Positions 34,355-43,188 of a stretch of 64,000 nt of DNA are shown one piece after another. The stretch is from Microbacterium salitolerans. GTDB lineage: Bacteria > Actinomycetota > Actinomycetes > Actinomycetales > Microbacteriaceae. The position numbers were made by a program, and so were the translations under genes. The stretch covers positions 248,001 to 312,000 of the forward strand of contig NZ_JAHKSH010000003.1 of assembly GCF_019720895.1 (NCBI RefSeq). The letters run 5' to 3'. The notes under the pieces were generated by a model, which was not told where the DNA came from, ran no database searches, and worked only from the letters and a program-made list of their open reading frames with translations. The stretch's first letter is position 1. Each line of letters opens with the position of its first letter.

Positions 34355-35122
34355 TCAGATCCGGTCGCGCGGGACCGCGGCGTAGTCGGCGCGCAGATGA
34401 TCGAACACCGGGTGGTCGGTCGGCCACGCCTGATCGTCGATCGAGGCGATGGGACGGATGCCGGCGCCCGAGCTCGTCGCGAAGGCGCCGTCCATGTCTG
34501 CGAGATCGTCGAGCCGCACCTCCTCGGATCCACCGCCCGGGAGCAGGGCTCGCGTCACGCCCGGCAGCGCGTCGCCCGCGGCCCACACGACGTCGTCGCC
34601 GCGGACGAATCCGATGTTCCAGGTGGGGCCCTCCGACAGCAGCCCGCGATGGTCGACGAACACGGCGTCGTCGAACCCCGCCCGCTGCGCGAGGCGCCGC
34701 TGGTGCAGGGAACCGAACAGCCCGGTGTGCTTGATCTCGGGGGCCTGGCGACCGAACTGCGCCGACCGCACGCGCATCGGGGCGGGGACCGACGTCGACG
34801 CCTGCCGCGGCGTCACGAGGATCCGCGGGTGCGCGTCGGCGCCCGGACGCGTCAGCGTGAGGTCGGGGTCGAACACCGTCACGCGCACGACCACCGTCGC
34901 CGGCTCGTCGGCGACGGCTTCACGGATCCGCTGCCGCACGACGGCCTCGTCGAGGTCGACGTCGAACAGCGTGCGCGCGTCGCTCGTGAGCCGCTGGAGA
35001 TGACGCGCGAGCCCGCGCGTGGATCCGCTCTCCACGAGCATCGTCGTGAAGTGGCCGAGGCCGAGGAACGCGAGGGCCTGCAGATCCGCCGGATCCACCG
35101 CTCCGCCGTCGAGCTGCTGCAT
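34355..35122 (-). CDS. pabC: class IV aminotransferase, probable aminodeoxychorismate lyase
   Basis: The 255-residue fold-type IV PLP enzyme has the PLP lysine in PEIKHTGLFGSLHQRRLA and the phosphate-binding SEGPTWNIGFV loop, plus TSSGAGIRPIASIDD near the C-terminus. ADC lyase releases pyruvate from 4-amino-4-deoxychorismate to give p-aminobenzoate for folate. The specificity is inferred from the divergent pabA-pabB neighbours, 307 nt away across two repeats. A branched-chain or D-amino-acid aminotransferase would look similar. Confidence 0.85.
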   Translation of the reverse strand: MQQLDGGAVDPADLQALAFLGLGHFTTMLVESGSTRGLARHLQRLTSDARTLFDVDLDEAVVRQRIREAVADEPATVVVRVTVFDPDLTLTRPGADAHPRILVTPRQASTSVPAPMRVRSAQFGRQAPEIKHTGLFGSLHQRRLAQRAGFDDAVFVDHRGLLSEGPTWNIGFVRGDDVVWAAGDALPGVTRALLPGGGSEEVRLDDLADMDGAFATSSGAGIRPIASIDDQAWPTDHPVFDHLRADYAAVPRDRI

Positions 35123-35157
35123 GGCAACAGTGTCGCACCCGGCGCGCGGCGCCGCGC

Positions 35158-35243
35158 CAACACAACGCAGTCGATTCGGACGCCGAACGGGCTGCAGCGT
35201 CCTGAACCGGGGTCGTGCGGGGCCGATTGACTGCGTTGTGTTG
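35158..35243. repeat. 86-nt palindrome-ended repeat, copy 1
   Basis: The unit begins CAACACAACGCAGTC and ends with its exact reverse complement GACTGCGTTGTGTTG. The 56-nt centre is the same as in copy 2 except for one base (C versus T shortly before the right arm). The similarity extends a few bases into both flanks (CGC before; AGGGCANNCGGCAC after). Each unit can fold into a hairpin with a 15-bp perfect stem. Confidence 0.93.
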
Positions 35244-35320
35244 AGGGCAGACGGCACACCGCCGCTGGTTTCGACGAGGCCCATGGCGGGGTCGGGTCTG
35301 CTCCTGCCTCGCGGGCTCGC

Positions 35321-35406
35321 CAACACAACGCAGTCGATTCGGACGCCGAACGGGCTGCAGCGTCCTGAACCGGGGTCGTGCGGGGTCGATTGACTGCGTT
35401 GTGTTG
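35321..35406. repeat. 86-nt palindrome-ended repeat, copy 2
   Basis: Same unit as copy 1, direct orientation, 77 nt further on. The right end is 23 nt before the pabA start codon, so the element must lie within or overlap the pabAB promoter/leader. No transposase is present, so it is a non-autonomous (MITE- or REP-like) element or a duplicated regulatory unit. Confidence 0.93.
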
Positions 35407-35429
35407 AGGGCACGCGGCACAATGGACGG

Positions 35430-36053
35430 ATGTCGACGCAGACCGCGCCCGTTCCCGCGACGCCGCGCGCTCAGGCGCGCCCGCACGTGCTGCTCGTCGA
35501 CAACTACGACTCGTACACGGGCAGCATCGAGCAGGTCATCTGGGCGGCGACGGGGGAGCGTCCGCAACTCGTGCAGAACGACGAGCTCGATCTCGCCACG
35601 ATCCCCGAGTTCACGCACATCGTCCTCGGCCCCGGTCCAGGGACCCCGCACCACGGATCCGACGTCGGCGGCGGGCTCGAGGTGCTGCGGCGGGCGCGCG
35701 TGCCCGTGCTCGGGATCTGCCTGGGCTTCCAGGAGATGGCGGTCGCGCTGGGCGGGCGCGTGGTGCCGGCGCCGCGGCCGGCGCACGGGGTCGTCGAGAC
35801 CGTCTCGCACGACGGATCCGCGCTGTTCGCGGGCGTGCCCGAGCAGTTCGAGGCGGTGCGATACCACTCGCTCGTCGTCGAGGAGCCGGCGCCGATGCGC
35901 GTGACGGCGCGGTCGCGCGACGGCCTGCCCATGGCGGGGGAGGACGTGCGGCGGCGCTGGTTCGGCGTGCAGTTCCATCCCGAGTCGATCGGAACGGGGC
36001 ACGGGGCGCAGCTGATCCGCACGTTCCTCGCGATGCCGGGCGGTGCGGCGTGA
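35430..36053 (+). CDS. pabA: aminodeoxychorismate synthase, glutamine amidotransferase subunit
   Basis: The 207-residue class I glutamine amidotransferase begins a beta-strand with HVLLVDNYDSYTGSIEQVIW. It has the nucleophile in VLGICLGFQEMAVALGG and the His-Glu pair in WFGVQFHPESIGT. It passes ammonia to PabB, which it overlaps by 4 nt (GTGA). PabA and anthranilate synthase TrpG are interchangeable in sequence; the PabB partner and nearby pabC favour folate synthesis. Confidence 0.92.
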   Translation: MSTQTAPVPATPRAQARPHVLLVDNYDSYTGSIEQVIWAATGERPQLVQNDELDLATIPEFTHIVLGPGPGTPHHGSDVGGGLEVLRRARVPVLGICLGFQEMAVALGGRVVPAPRPAHGVVETVSHDGSALFAGVPEQFEAVRYHSLVVEEPAPMRVTARSRDGLPMAGEDVRRRWFGVQFHPESIGTGHGAQLIRTFLAMPGGAA

Positions 36054-37459
36054 CGGAGATCCCGCGCGGCACGTGGCGGGCGTGGACCGAGCGGGTGGCG
36101 TGCGCCGCGGATCCGGAGGCCCTCTTCGCGCACCTCTACGGCGATCGCGACGTGGCGGTGTGGCTCGACAGCGCGCAGAGCGCGTACGGCATGGGGCGCT
36201 GGTCGATCATGGGCGCCCCCGAGACGCGGCGCGATCACGTCATCGAGTTCTCGCGCGCGACCGGGCGCACGCGCGTCGACGGCGTCCCGCTCGAGGGCGA
36301 CGTGTGGGAGGTGGTGGCGGACCTCGTCGATGCGCACCCCGTCGAGCCGCAGGATCCGCTGCCGTTCGCGGGCGGGTACGTGGGATCCGTCGGATACGGC
36401 GCGAAGTCGATCGGGCGTGCGCCCGGGGGCGACGGTCCGGACGCGCAGCTCGTGCACCTCAGCCGCTTCGTCATCATCGACCACGAGACGCGCGCACTGC
36501 ACATCGTCGCCGTCGGGCCGGACGCCGACGAGTCCGCGGCGCGCGGGTGGATCGCCGAGGCCGCCGAGCGGATCCGCGCGGTGCCGCCGCTCGCGGATCC
36601 CCCCGCGCCGCCGCCCGCCGGATCCGCAGACGCGTCCGTCTCGCGCGCGCAGTACGTCGATCATCTGGCGACGGTGCGCACGTGGCTCGAGGCGGGCGAC
36701 TCCTATGAGGCCTGCTACACGTACACGCTGCGGTTCGACCAGGCGGGGTCGGGGTTCGAGGCGTATCGCCGTCTGCGCCGCACGAACGCCGCCCCCTACG
36801 CCTCGTACCTGCGGCTCCCGGGCCGCGAGGTGCTGTCGTGCTCGCCCGAGCGCTTCCTCGCGGTGTCGAGTGCGGGATGGGCGGAGACGAAGCCGATCAA
36901 GGGGACGGCGCGGCGTCACGCGGATCCCGCCGCCGATGCGCAGGCCGCGCACGCGCTCGCCGCGGATCCGAAGACGCGGGCCGAGAACCTCATGATCGTC
37001 GACCTGCTGCGCAACGACCTCGGTCGTATCAGCGCACCGGGCACGGTCCGGGTCCCCTCCCTCATGGCGGTCGAGAGCTACGCGACTGTCCACCAGCTCG
37101 TGACGTCGGTGCGCGCGAAGCTCCTGCCGCGACCGGCTGTCGGCGTGCGCGCCGCCGAGGCGCTATTCCCGCCCGGATCCATGACGGGCGCCCCGAAGAA
37201 GCGCACGGTCGAGCTGCTCGATGCGCTCGAGGTCGCCCCGCGCGGCGTCTACTCGGGAGTGATCGGCTTCTTCTCGCGGTGCGGATCCGTTGACCTCGCA
37301 GTCGTGATCCGCACGGCGGTCGTCGCCGGCGGCGAGGCGCGGATCGGCACCGGCGGGGCGATCACGATCGACAGCGACCCGGACGACGAGGCCGACGAGA
37401 CGGTGGCCAAGAGCACCCCCGTGCTGCGGGCGTTCGGCCGCACCCACCCGTTCGCGTGA
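36050..37459 (+). CDS. pabB: aminodeoxychorismate synthase component I
   Basis: The 469-residue chorismate-utilising enzyme has an N-terminal PabB/TrpE domain and a C-terminal catalytic domain. The catalytic domain carries the signatures PIKGTARRHADP, ENLMIVDLLRNDLGRI, and FPPGSMTGAPKKRTVELLD. With Lys in PIKGT, typical of PabB, it forms 4-amino-4-deoxychorismate from chorismate and ammonia. The GTG start is coupled to pabA. Confidence 0.93.
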   Translation: MTEIPRGTWRAWTERVACAADPEALFAHLYGDRDVAVWLDSAQSAYGMGRWSIMGAPETRRDHVIEFSRATGRTRVDGVPLEGDVWEVVADLVDAHPVEPQDPLPFAGGYVGSVGYGAKSIGRAPGGDGPDAQLVHLSRFVIIDHETRALHIVAVGPDADESAARGWIAEAAERIRAVPPLADPPAPPPAGSADASVSRAQYVDHLATVRTWLEAGDSYEACYTYTLRFDQAGSGFEAYRRLRRTNAAPYASYLRLPGREVLSCSPERFLAVSSAGWAETKPIKGTARRHADPAADAQAAHALAADPKTRAENLMIVDLLRNDLGRISAPGTVRVPSLMAVESYATVHQLVTSVRAKLLPRPAVGVRAAEALFPPGSMTGAPKKRTVELLDALEVAPRGVYSGVIGFFSRCGSVDLAVVIRTAVVAGGEARIGTGGAITIDSDPDDEADETVAKSTPVLRAFGRTHPFA

Positions 37460-37521
37460 CGCGGGTAGCCCGTCTCCGGCGCGGGGGGAGGACGCAGGCG
37501 CCACTTCGGGGCGCGCGCCGG

Positions 37522-37581
37522 CTTCATATGACGCGTATCACCCTTCGCGCGCAGGTGAAGGGTCACGGACGTCACGTGAAG
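37522..37581. repeat. imperfect 25-nt inverted repeat downstream of pabB
   Basis: The arms 37522-37546 and 37557-37581 match at 18 of 25 positions, including uninterrupted outer CTTCA/TGAAG and inner ACCCTTC/GAAGGGT blocks, around a 10-nt loop. The 168-nt gap between convergent pabB and the EamA gene holds nothing else recognisable. It may act as a terminator or be a remnant repeat element. Confidence 0.5.
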
Positions 37582-37627
37582 TCGCTGTCGCCGTCGCCCC
37601 TCGGCGTTCGTGCGGACAGAGCCCCCG

Positions 37628-38512
37628 TCAGCATGCGACCGCTACCACCGCACGCCGTGGCCGCACCGCCCACAGCTGACCCGCCACGAGCGCCGCGATC
37701 GCGAGAGCGAAGCCCGCGGACTGCGCGATCGTGAAGCTCTCTCCGAGCAGGCCGATGCCGAGGGCGGCGGCGACGAGCGGAGACAGCGTCGGCAGCAGTC
37801 CGGACGCGGCGATCGGCAGGCGCTGCACGCCGCGGAACCACAGCGTGTAGGCGAGGATCCCTCCCACGAGCGCCAGCCAGAGGTAGCCGGCGATGCCGGC
37901 GGCGTCGATCGAGGCCGGCACGCGGTCGAACAGGAGGAAGACGGGCAGCAGCACGAGCCCGCCTGCGGTGAGCTGCCACCCGGCGAACGCGAGCGCGCTT
38001 ACGCCGTCCGGGCGCCCCCACCGCTTCGTCAGGACCGTGCCGACCGCCATCACGCCCACACCTCCGAGGGCGGCGAGCAGCCCGACGGGGTCGAGCCCGG
38101 CTGTAGGGCCGAGCGCGACGAGCGCCACGCCGGCGGCGCCGACGCCCGCGATCACGAGCGACGCCGTGCGGATCCGCTCCCCGAGGAGCAGCCCGCCGAG
38201 CAGGATCGCCGCCAGCGGCCCCACACCTGCCGCCGCGCCCGCGACGCCGCCCGGCAGGCGCTCCGCCGCGATGAACAGCAGGGGGAAGAAGGCGCCGATG
38301 TTCAGGGCCCCGAGGGTGAACGCCTTCCCCCACCAGGATCCGCGGGGCAGGGTGCGCGAGATCGCGACTGCGAGGATCCCCGCCGGTAGCGCCCGCATGA
38401 GGGCCGCGAAGTGCGGATGGCCGGCCGGGAGCAGCTCGGTCGTGACGGCATAGGTGGTGCCCCACGTCGCGGTGCCGAAGGCGGCGAGCAGGAGGATGGC
38501 GGTGCGGCTCAT
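37628..38512 (-). CDS. EamA/DMT-family transporter
   Basis: The 294-residue protein has ten hydrophobic helices in two homologous EamA halves, beginning LLAAFGTATWGTTYAVTTEL. The second half shows LVGGILAYTLWFRGVQRLPI and ALGIGLLGESFTIAQSAGFA. DMT carriers export amino acids or metabolites; the substrate is unknown. It is divergent from a LysR regulator (78-nt gap), which probably controls it. Confidence 0.9.
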   Translation of the reverse strand: MSRTAILLLAAFGTATWGTTYAVTTELLPAGHPHFAALMRALPAGILAVAISRTLPRGSWWGKAFTLGALNIGAFFPLLFIAAERLPGGVAGAAAGVGPLAAILLGGLLLGERIRTASLVIAGVGAAGVALVALGPTAGLDPVGLLAALGGVGVMAVGTVLTKRWGRPDGVSALAFAGWQLTAGGLVLLPVFLLFDRVPASIDAAGIAGYLWLALVGGILAYTLWFRGVQRLPIAASGLLPTLSPLVAAALGIGLLGESFTIAQSAGFALAIAALVAGQLWAVRPRRAVVAVAC

Positions 38513-38590
38513 GGATCCAGGCTCGCGCGATTGGCATCATGAATCCAACGCATTCTCTGCATGGAGAGCATGAGGTGAGATCATGGCGGT

Positions 38591-39511
38591 ATGGAGCTGC
38601 AGCAGCTGAGGTACGCCGTCGCGATCGCCGAGACCGGGTCCTTCACTCGCGCCGCCGAGGCGTGTCATGTCACCCAGTCGGCGCTGAGTCACCAGGTCGC
38701 GGCGCTGGAGCGCGAGCTCGGTGCGCGGCTCTTCGTCCGCGGACCACGGGAGGTGCGCGAGACCGCCGCCGGCGACGCGCTCATGGCCCAGGCACGCGTC
38801 GCGCTCGCCGCGGTCGACCGGGCGCGAGACGACGTCGCGGCCGCCGAGGGCGTCGTGCGCGGCACGCTGCGCCTCGGGGTCATTCCGACCGTCGTCGCGA
38901 TCGACGTACCGACGACCGTGCGCGCCTTCCGCGAGCGCTTCCCGGAGGTGCGCGTCGAGGTGACGGTCGGCTCGAGCGACGAGATGGTGGCGCAGATCGG
39001 GAGGGGCGAGCTCGACGTCGCCCTGCTCGGCCTGCACGCCGACGTCGCCCCGGTCGGTGCGGCCGCGCGCGAGCTGCGGCGCGAGCGCCTCGTGACGATC
39101 GTGTCGCGTGCGCATCGGCTCGCCTCTCGGCGCCGTCTGCGGATCGCCGAGCTCGCCGGATCCGTCTTCGTCGACTTCCCCGCCTCCAGCCCGGGCCGCG
39201 TCCAGACCGACATGGCGTTCGCCGCCGCCGACGTCCCGCGTGATGTCGCGTTCGAGGCGTGGCACGCAGAGCACGTCCTCGGCATCGTCGCCGCCGATCT
39301 CGCCGTCGCGATGGTGGCTCCCGGCGTCGCGGTGCACTCACCCGACGTCGTCGCGATTCCGACGACCGGCGCCCCCGAGCGCGTCGAGCACCTCGCGTGG
39401 CACCCGTCCGACCCGAGCCCCGCGGCCCGTGCCTTCGTGGAGATCTTGGGCGGACCTGCGGCGGACCCCCTGGCGTGCTCCGCGCGACGGTCGGCGAGAA
39501 TGGATCCGTGA
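38591..39511 (+). CDS. LysR-family transcriptional regulator
   Basis: The 306-residue regulator begins MELQQLRYAVAIAETGSFTR with helix-turn-helix CHVTQSALSHQVAALERELG, then an effector domain (TLRLGVIPTVVAIDVPTTVR). In the divergent gap an interrupted repeat (CTCT-GCATGG-AGAG near 38555) could be its operator. It is likely the regulator of the EamA exporter. A GNAT gene overlaps its stop codon. Confidence 0.92.
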   Translation: MELQQLRYAVAIAETGSFTRAAEACHVTQSALSHQVAALERELGARLFVRGPREVRETAAGDALMAQARVALAAVDRARDDVAAAEGVVRGTLRLGVIPTVVAIDVPTTVRAFRERFPEVRVEVTVGSSDEMVAQIGRGELDVALLGLHADVAPVGAAARELRRERLVTIVSRAHRLASRRRLRIAELAGSVFVDFPASSPGRVQTDMAFAAADVPRDVAFEAWHAEHVLGIVAADLAVAMVAPGVAVHSPDVVAIPTTGAPERVEHLAWHPSDPSPAARAFVEILGGPAADPLACSARRSARMDP

Positions 39512-39969
39512 TGATCGAGATCCGTCCCGACGACCTCAGCCATCCCGCGACGCGACAGCTGGTGTCCGCGCACGTCGATGAGATGCGCGCTGGCTCGGTG
39601 CCCGAGGCGGTCCACGCGTACGACATCGACCGGCTGCGCGATCAGTCGGTCACCCTCTGGTCGGCGTGGCACGGCGAGCATCTCGTGGGCGTCGGCGGGC
39701 TCAAGCATCTCCACGACGACCGCGGCGAACTGAAGTCGTTTCGCACGCATGTCGACTTCCTCGGGCGCGGCGTGGGGCGACGGATCCTGCGCCACGCGAT
39801 CGGAGAGGCACGCGCCCGCGGGTACGGGTCGCTCTGGTTGGAGACGGGCACGGCGGCGTCCTTCGACGCCGCCCGCCACCTGTACGCGAGCGAGGGCTTC
39901 GAGCGGTGCGGGGTGTTCGGCGACTATCCCGATAATCCGCTCTCGGCGTTCATGACGATGCGTCTCTGA
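39511..39969 (+). CDS. GNAT-family N-acetyltransferase
   Basis: The 152-residue protein has the GNAT acetyl-CoA motif A as HVDFLGRGVGRRILRHAIGE and a later YASEGFERCGVFGDYPDNPL segment typical of the PanZ/ElaA-like small-molecule branch. The start is ATG 39511 or GTG 39508; both overlap the LysR stop, indicating coupling. The acetyl acceptor is unknown. Confidence 0.87.
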   Translation: MIEIRPDDLSHPATRQLVSAHVDEMRAGSVPEAVHAYDIDRLRDQSVTLWSAWHGEHLVGVGGLKHLHDDRGELKSFRTHVDFLGRGVGRRILRHAIGEARARGYGSLWLETGTAASFDAARHLYASEGFERCGVFGDYPDNPLSAFMTMRL

Positions 39970-40114
39970 CGGCGGCGCGGCGCCACGCGGCGCCCGCGTC
40001 CGTACGGCGGGGCGCCCGACCCGACAGCGGGCGCGGACCCGACGTGTGACGCTGGCGCTGACCGGAGTCGTCCGACGGCAACCGCCGAATGCGCCCGAGT
40101 GGCAGGATGGCCGC

Positions 40115-40978
40115 ATGCCGGAGATGCCGGAGGTTCAGGGGCTTGTCGACTTCCTGGCCGGGCGCGTGCGCGGCCGAACGGTGCGGAGCGCGCGCATCGC
40201 GTCGATCGCCGCGCTCAAGACGTTCGATCCTCCGATCGATGCGCTCGTCGGGCGGGCCGTCAGCGCCGTCGCGCGGCACGGGAAGTTCGTCGAGATCGCG
40301 ATGGGCGACGGGCTGAGCCTCGTGTTCCACCTGGCGAAGGCCGGCTGGCTGCGCTGGCACGAGACGCTGCCCGCGACGGTCATCCGCCCCGGGCGGTCTC
40401 CGATCGCGCTGCGCGTCGGATTCGACGACGGGTCGGGGTTCGACCTCACCGAGGCCGGGACGAAGAAGTCGCTCGCCGTCTCGGTCGTCCGCGATCCGGC
40501 CGACGTCCCGGGCATCGCGCGCCTCGGTCCGGATCCGCTCGCCCCGGAGTTCTCGCGCGACGTGTTCGCCGATCTCGTGGCGGGGCGCCGCACGCAGATC
40601 AAGGGCCTCCTGCGCGACCAGACGATCATCGCCGGCATCGGGAACGCGTACTCGGACGAGATCCTGCACGCCGCGCGGATGTCGCCCTACGCGATCGTGG
40701 GCGACCGCGACCGCGCGGAGATCGACCGCCTCTACGACGCGCTGCGCGAGACGCTCGCCGCGGCGGTCGAGGCGGCCTCCGGGCGCCCGCCCGTCGAGCT
40801 GAAGGACGCCAAGCGCCGGGGAATGAGCGTGCACGGACGCGCGGGCGAGGCCTGCCCCGTGTGCGGCGACACGGTGCGGAGTGTGTTCTTCGCCGACCGC
40901 TCGCTCGAGTACTGTCCCACCTGTCAGACGGGCGGCAGACCCCTCGCCGACCGCCGGCTCTCGCGCCTGCTGAAGTAG
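40115..40978 (+). CDS. Fpg/Nei-family DNA glycosylase
   Basis: The 287-residue enzyme starts MPEMPEVQGLVDFL, giving the catalytic Pro2-Glu3 after Met removal. It has the helix-two-turn-helix segment GRRTQIKGLLRDQTIIAGIG with NAYSDEILHAARMSP. A C-terminal zinc finger follows (CPVC, then CPTC after 37 residues). The finger is followed by TGGRPLADRRLSRLL, a little different from the classical TQRGGR ending, so it may be a Nei2-like or specialised member rather than true MutM. It excises oxidised bases and nicks the abasic site. Confidence 0.9.
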   Translation: MPEMPEVQGLVDFLAGRVRGRTVRSARIASIAALKTFDPPIDALVGRAVSAVARHGKFVEIAMGDGLSLVFHLAKAGWLRWHETLPATVIRPGRSPIALRVGFDDGSGFDLTEAGTKKSLAVSVVRDPADVPGIARLGPDPLAPEFSRDVFADLVAGRRTQIKGLLRDQTIIAGIGNAYSDEILHAARMSPYAIVGDRDRAEIDRLYDALRETLAAAVEAASGRPPVELKDAKRRGMSVHGRAGEACPVCGDTVRSVFFADRSLEYCPTCQTGGRPLADRRLSRLLK

Positions 40979-40987
40979 CACGACAGC

Positions 40988-41055
40988 ACGCAGTCGATTC
41001 GGGCGCCCGGCATCCCGGTTCCCCGGCCCGGAGCCGAACGAATCGACGGCGTCAT
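40988..41055. repeat. degenerate relative of the 86-nt repeat
   Basis: The stretch starting ACGCAGTCGATTCGG matches the left part of the pabC/pabA repeats for 20 nt with one change. It ends with an inverted CGAATCGAC arm, so it keeps palindromic ends although the centre differs. It fills most of the gap between the glycosylase and LLM genes. Confidence 0.6.
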
Positions 41056-41093
41056 GTTTCGGGAGACGCGGAGGACCTGCCACTCTGGATCGC

Positions 41094-41858
41094 ATGCATC
41101 CGAAACGCGTGTCGCTGGGAATCGCAGGCGGGCTGGGGCCCGAGAAGGCGGCGGCGCTCGCGCCGCGGCTCGAGGAGGCGGGGTTCCACACCCTCTGGGT
41201 CAACGAGACGCCGGGCCACAATGCTCTCGATGTGGCGGCTGCGGCGGCGCGCGAGACGGATCGGCTGCGGGTGGCAACCGGCGTCATCCCGGTCGACCGC
41301 CGTCCCGCGAGCGAGCTGCTCGACGACATCGCGCGGCTCGACCTCCCGGCAGATCGGCTGACGCTCGGCATCGGATCCGGTCAGGCGTCGAAGGGCGCGC
41401 TCGCGATGATCGAGCAGACGCTCGTCGACCTGCGCGAGGGCACGGACGCGGCGCTCGCCGTGGGCGCGCTCGGGCCGAAGATGCGCGCCCTGGCGGCCGC
41501 GCACGCCGACGCGGTGGTGCTCAACTGGCTGACTCCCGACGCGGCGGCGGATCAGCGCCGCGAGTTCGAGGGATCCGCGACCGACGTCGTGCTGTACGTG
41601 CGCACGAACGTCGACGGATCCGCGCGCGGGCGCCTCGAGGAGGAGGCGGACCGCTACGCCGGCTTCCCGAAGTACTGCGCGAACTTCGAGCGTCTCGGTT
41701 TCGCGGCGCGCGACACGGTGCTGCCGCCGCCGGGCGACGCCGAGATCGCGCCGCGCCTCGACGCCTACGCCGCGGCGGTCGACGAGGTCGTGCTGCGCGC
41801 GATCACGCCCGGCGACCACCTCGAGGAGTTCCTGAGGTTCCTGCCGCTCGCGGCGTGA
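41094..41858 (+). CDS. LLM-class (luciferase-like) flavin-dependent oxidoreductase
   Basis: The 254-residue TIM-barrel protein has the luciferase-like pattern LGIAGGLGPEKAAALAPRLE, AGFHTLWVNETPG, and RLTLGIGSGQASKG, with AAHADAVVLNWLTP later. It is shorter than most LLM enzymes (about 300-350 residues). In actinobacteria such proteins use F420 or FMN; cofactor and substrate cannot be fixed from sequence. Confidence 0.82.
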   Translation: MHPKRVSLGIAGGLGPEKAAALAPRLEEAGFHTLWVNETPGHNALDVAAAAARETDRLRVATGVIPVDRRPASELLDDIARLDLPADRLTLGIGSGQASKGALAMIEQTLVDLREGTDAALAVGALGPKMRALAAAHADAVVLNWLTPDAAADQRREFEGSATDVVLYVRTNVDGSARGRLEEEADRYAGFPKYCANFERLGFAARDTVLPPPGDAEIAPRLDAYAAAVDEVVLRAITPGDHLEEFLRFLPLAA

Positions 41859-41868
41859 CAGGACAGAC

Positions 41869-41925
41869 GGGGTGGGCGCGGTCTTCCGCGCCCACCCCGA
41901 GGCCCCGCCGCTCACCGGCGGGGCC
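41869..41925. terminator. two consecutive stem-loops between convergent genes
   Basis: A 13-bp perfect stem with TCTT loop (41869-41898) is followed 2 nt later by a 10-bp perfect stem with a 5-nt loop (41901-41925). They lie between the LLM gene and the convergent zinc-chaperone gene and can stop transcription from both sides. Confidence 0.8.
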
Positions 41926-41959
41926 GCGCGCGGACCCCACGCCGCGCGAGCTTCTCCGA

Positions 41960-43162
41960 TCAGCCGATGTTCACGGCCATCTCGTTCGGCGCCGCGGGCA
42001 GCGCGTCGCTCTCCGCGAGCACGTCGCCGGTGGCGAGGTCGACCGAGACGACGCGGTCGTTCGCGACGTCGGCGATGTAGGCGACGGATCCGTCGGTCGT
42101 CATCGCGGGGTGCGGCTCCTGCCAGTCGGTCGGGCTCTCCCATGCATCGATGACCGGGTACTCCTCCGTGATCTCGCCGCTGGAGGGGTCGAACACGTGG
42201 ATGGATCCGTCCGAGCCGAGGATGTAGGCCAGGTCGTCCGGGCCGCGGACGACGCCGCGCCAGGTGTACTCGATGCCGTCGAGCTCGACGACCTCGTACT
42301 CGTGCGCCGCCGTATCGATGACCGCGACCTCGTGCAGGAAGTATCCCTCGGCGTCCGGGTCGTGCTTGTAGTCGCCGACGATGATCGGGCTCGTCTCGGA
42401 GACGTACGCATTGCCCATGCGGCCGTACTCGTCGGGCGCCGTGAACTTCTCGAACTCGCCGTCGTGGTAGAGCAGGGCGCCGTTCTCGCATCCGAAGACC
42501 ACGGCTTCGTTCATGGCCGTGCCCTCACCGTGGATGCCGGGGCACTCATCCGACGAGGCGACCTCGTGGAAGTGGTCGTCATGCGGCTCGAGCGCGAGAG
42601 CTCCAGAGCGGGAGGACTCGTCTCCGACGGTCGTGAGCAGGGTGCCGTCCTCGAGGACGATCGAGACGCCGTGGTGCGGCTCGTCGGCCTCGTACTGCTG
42701 GACCTCCGGCATGGCGCCGCCTGCGGTGAGGAGCGCATCGGTGTCGATGATCGTGGTCTCTCCCCAGCCGTCGGAGTAGAGCACGGTCTTGCCGCCGTGG
42801 CGCACGACATGGCCCGCGGCCTCAGCGGGGAAGACGAGGTCGGTGAGCTCCGGCGTCGTGGTGTCGAGCACCTGGAAGCCCTCAGAGGTGGTGACGAACA
42901 CGTTGCGACCGTCGCCCGCGGGGTTGAGGCGAGTGAACTCCTCGCTCGCGAGTGACTCGACGAGCTCGAGCGTCTCGGCGTCGAGGACGGCGACCTCTCC
43001 AGCGAGCGAGACCACCAGCCGCTCGCCGGCGGCGACATCGGCGGATTCGGTGGTCTCAGATCCGGCGCTCGGCGCGGGATCGCTCGCGCAGCCGGTCGCG
43101 ACAAGTGCGAAGGCGGCGAGAGCGCCCGCTCCTGCGAGCGTTCGCGTGGACATCTTCTTCAT
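41960..43162 (-). CDS. aztD: zinc metallochaperone AztD-like lipoprotein
   Basis: The ATG at 43162 follows GGAAG and starts a lipoprotein signal peptide with lipobox VATGC. The 400-residue protein is a beta-propeller with the AztD metal-binding stretch EPHHGVSIVLEDG, then EPHDDHFHEVASSDECPGIHGEGT. AztD delivers zinc to the binding protein AztC outside the membrane. It is the last gene of the aztB-lipoprotein-aztC-aztD operon. Confidence 0.88.
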   Translation of the reverse strand: MKKMSTRTLAGAGALAAFALVATGCASDPAPSAGSETTESADVAAGERLVVSLAGEVAVLDAETLELVESLASEEFTRLNPAGDGRNVFVTTSEGFQVLDTTTPELTDLVFPAEAAGHVVRHGGKTVLYSDGWGETTIIDTDALLTAGGAMPEVQQYEADEPHHGVSIVLEDGTLLTTVGDESSRSGALALEPHDDHFHEVASSDECPGIHGEGTAMNEAVVFGCENGALLYHDGEFEKFTAPDEYGRMGNAYVSETSPIIVGDYKHDPDAEGYFLHEVAVIDTAAHEYEVVELDGIEYTWRGVVRGPDDLAYILGSDGSIHVFDPSSGEITEEYPVIDAWESPTDWQEPHPAMTTDGSVAYIADVANDRVVSVDLATGDVLAESDALPAAPNEMAVNIG

Positions 43163-43188
43163 GGTGCTTCCTTCCGGGAAAGCGGCTC

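Noticed and set aside
35158-35406. Insertion sequence
   Set aside because: The repeat units are only 86 nt and contain no transposase frame.
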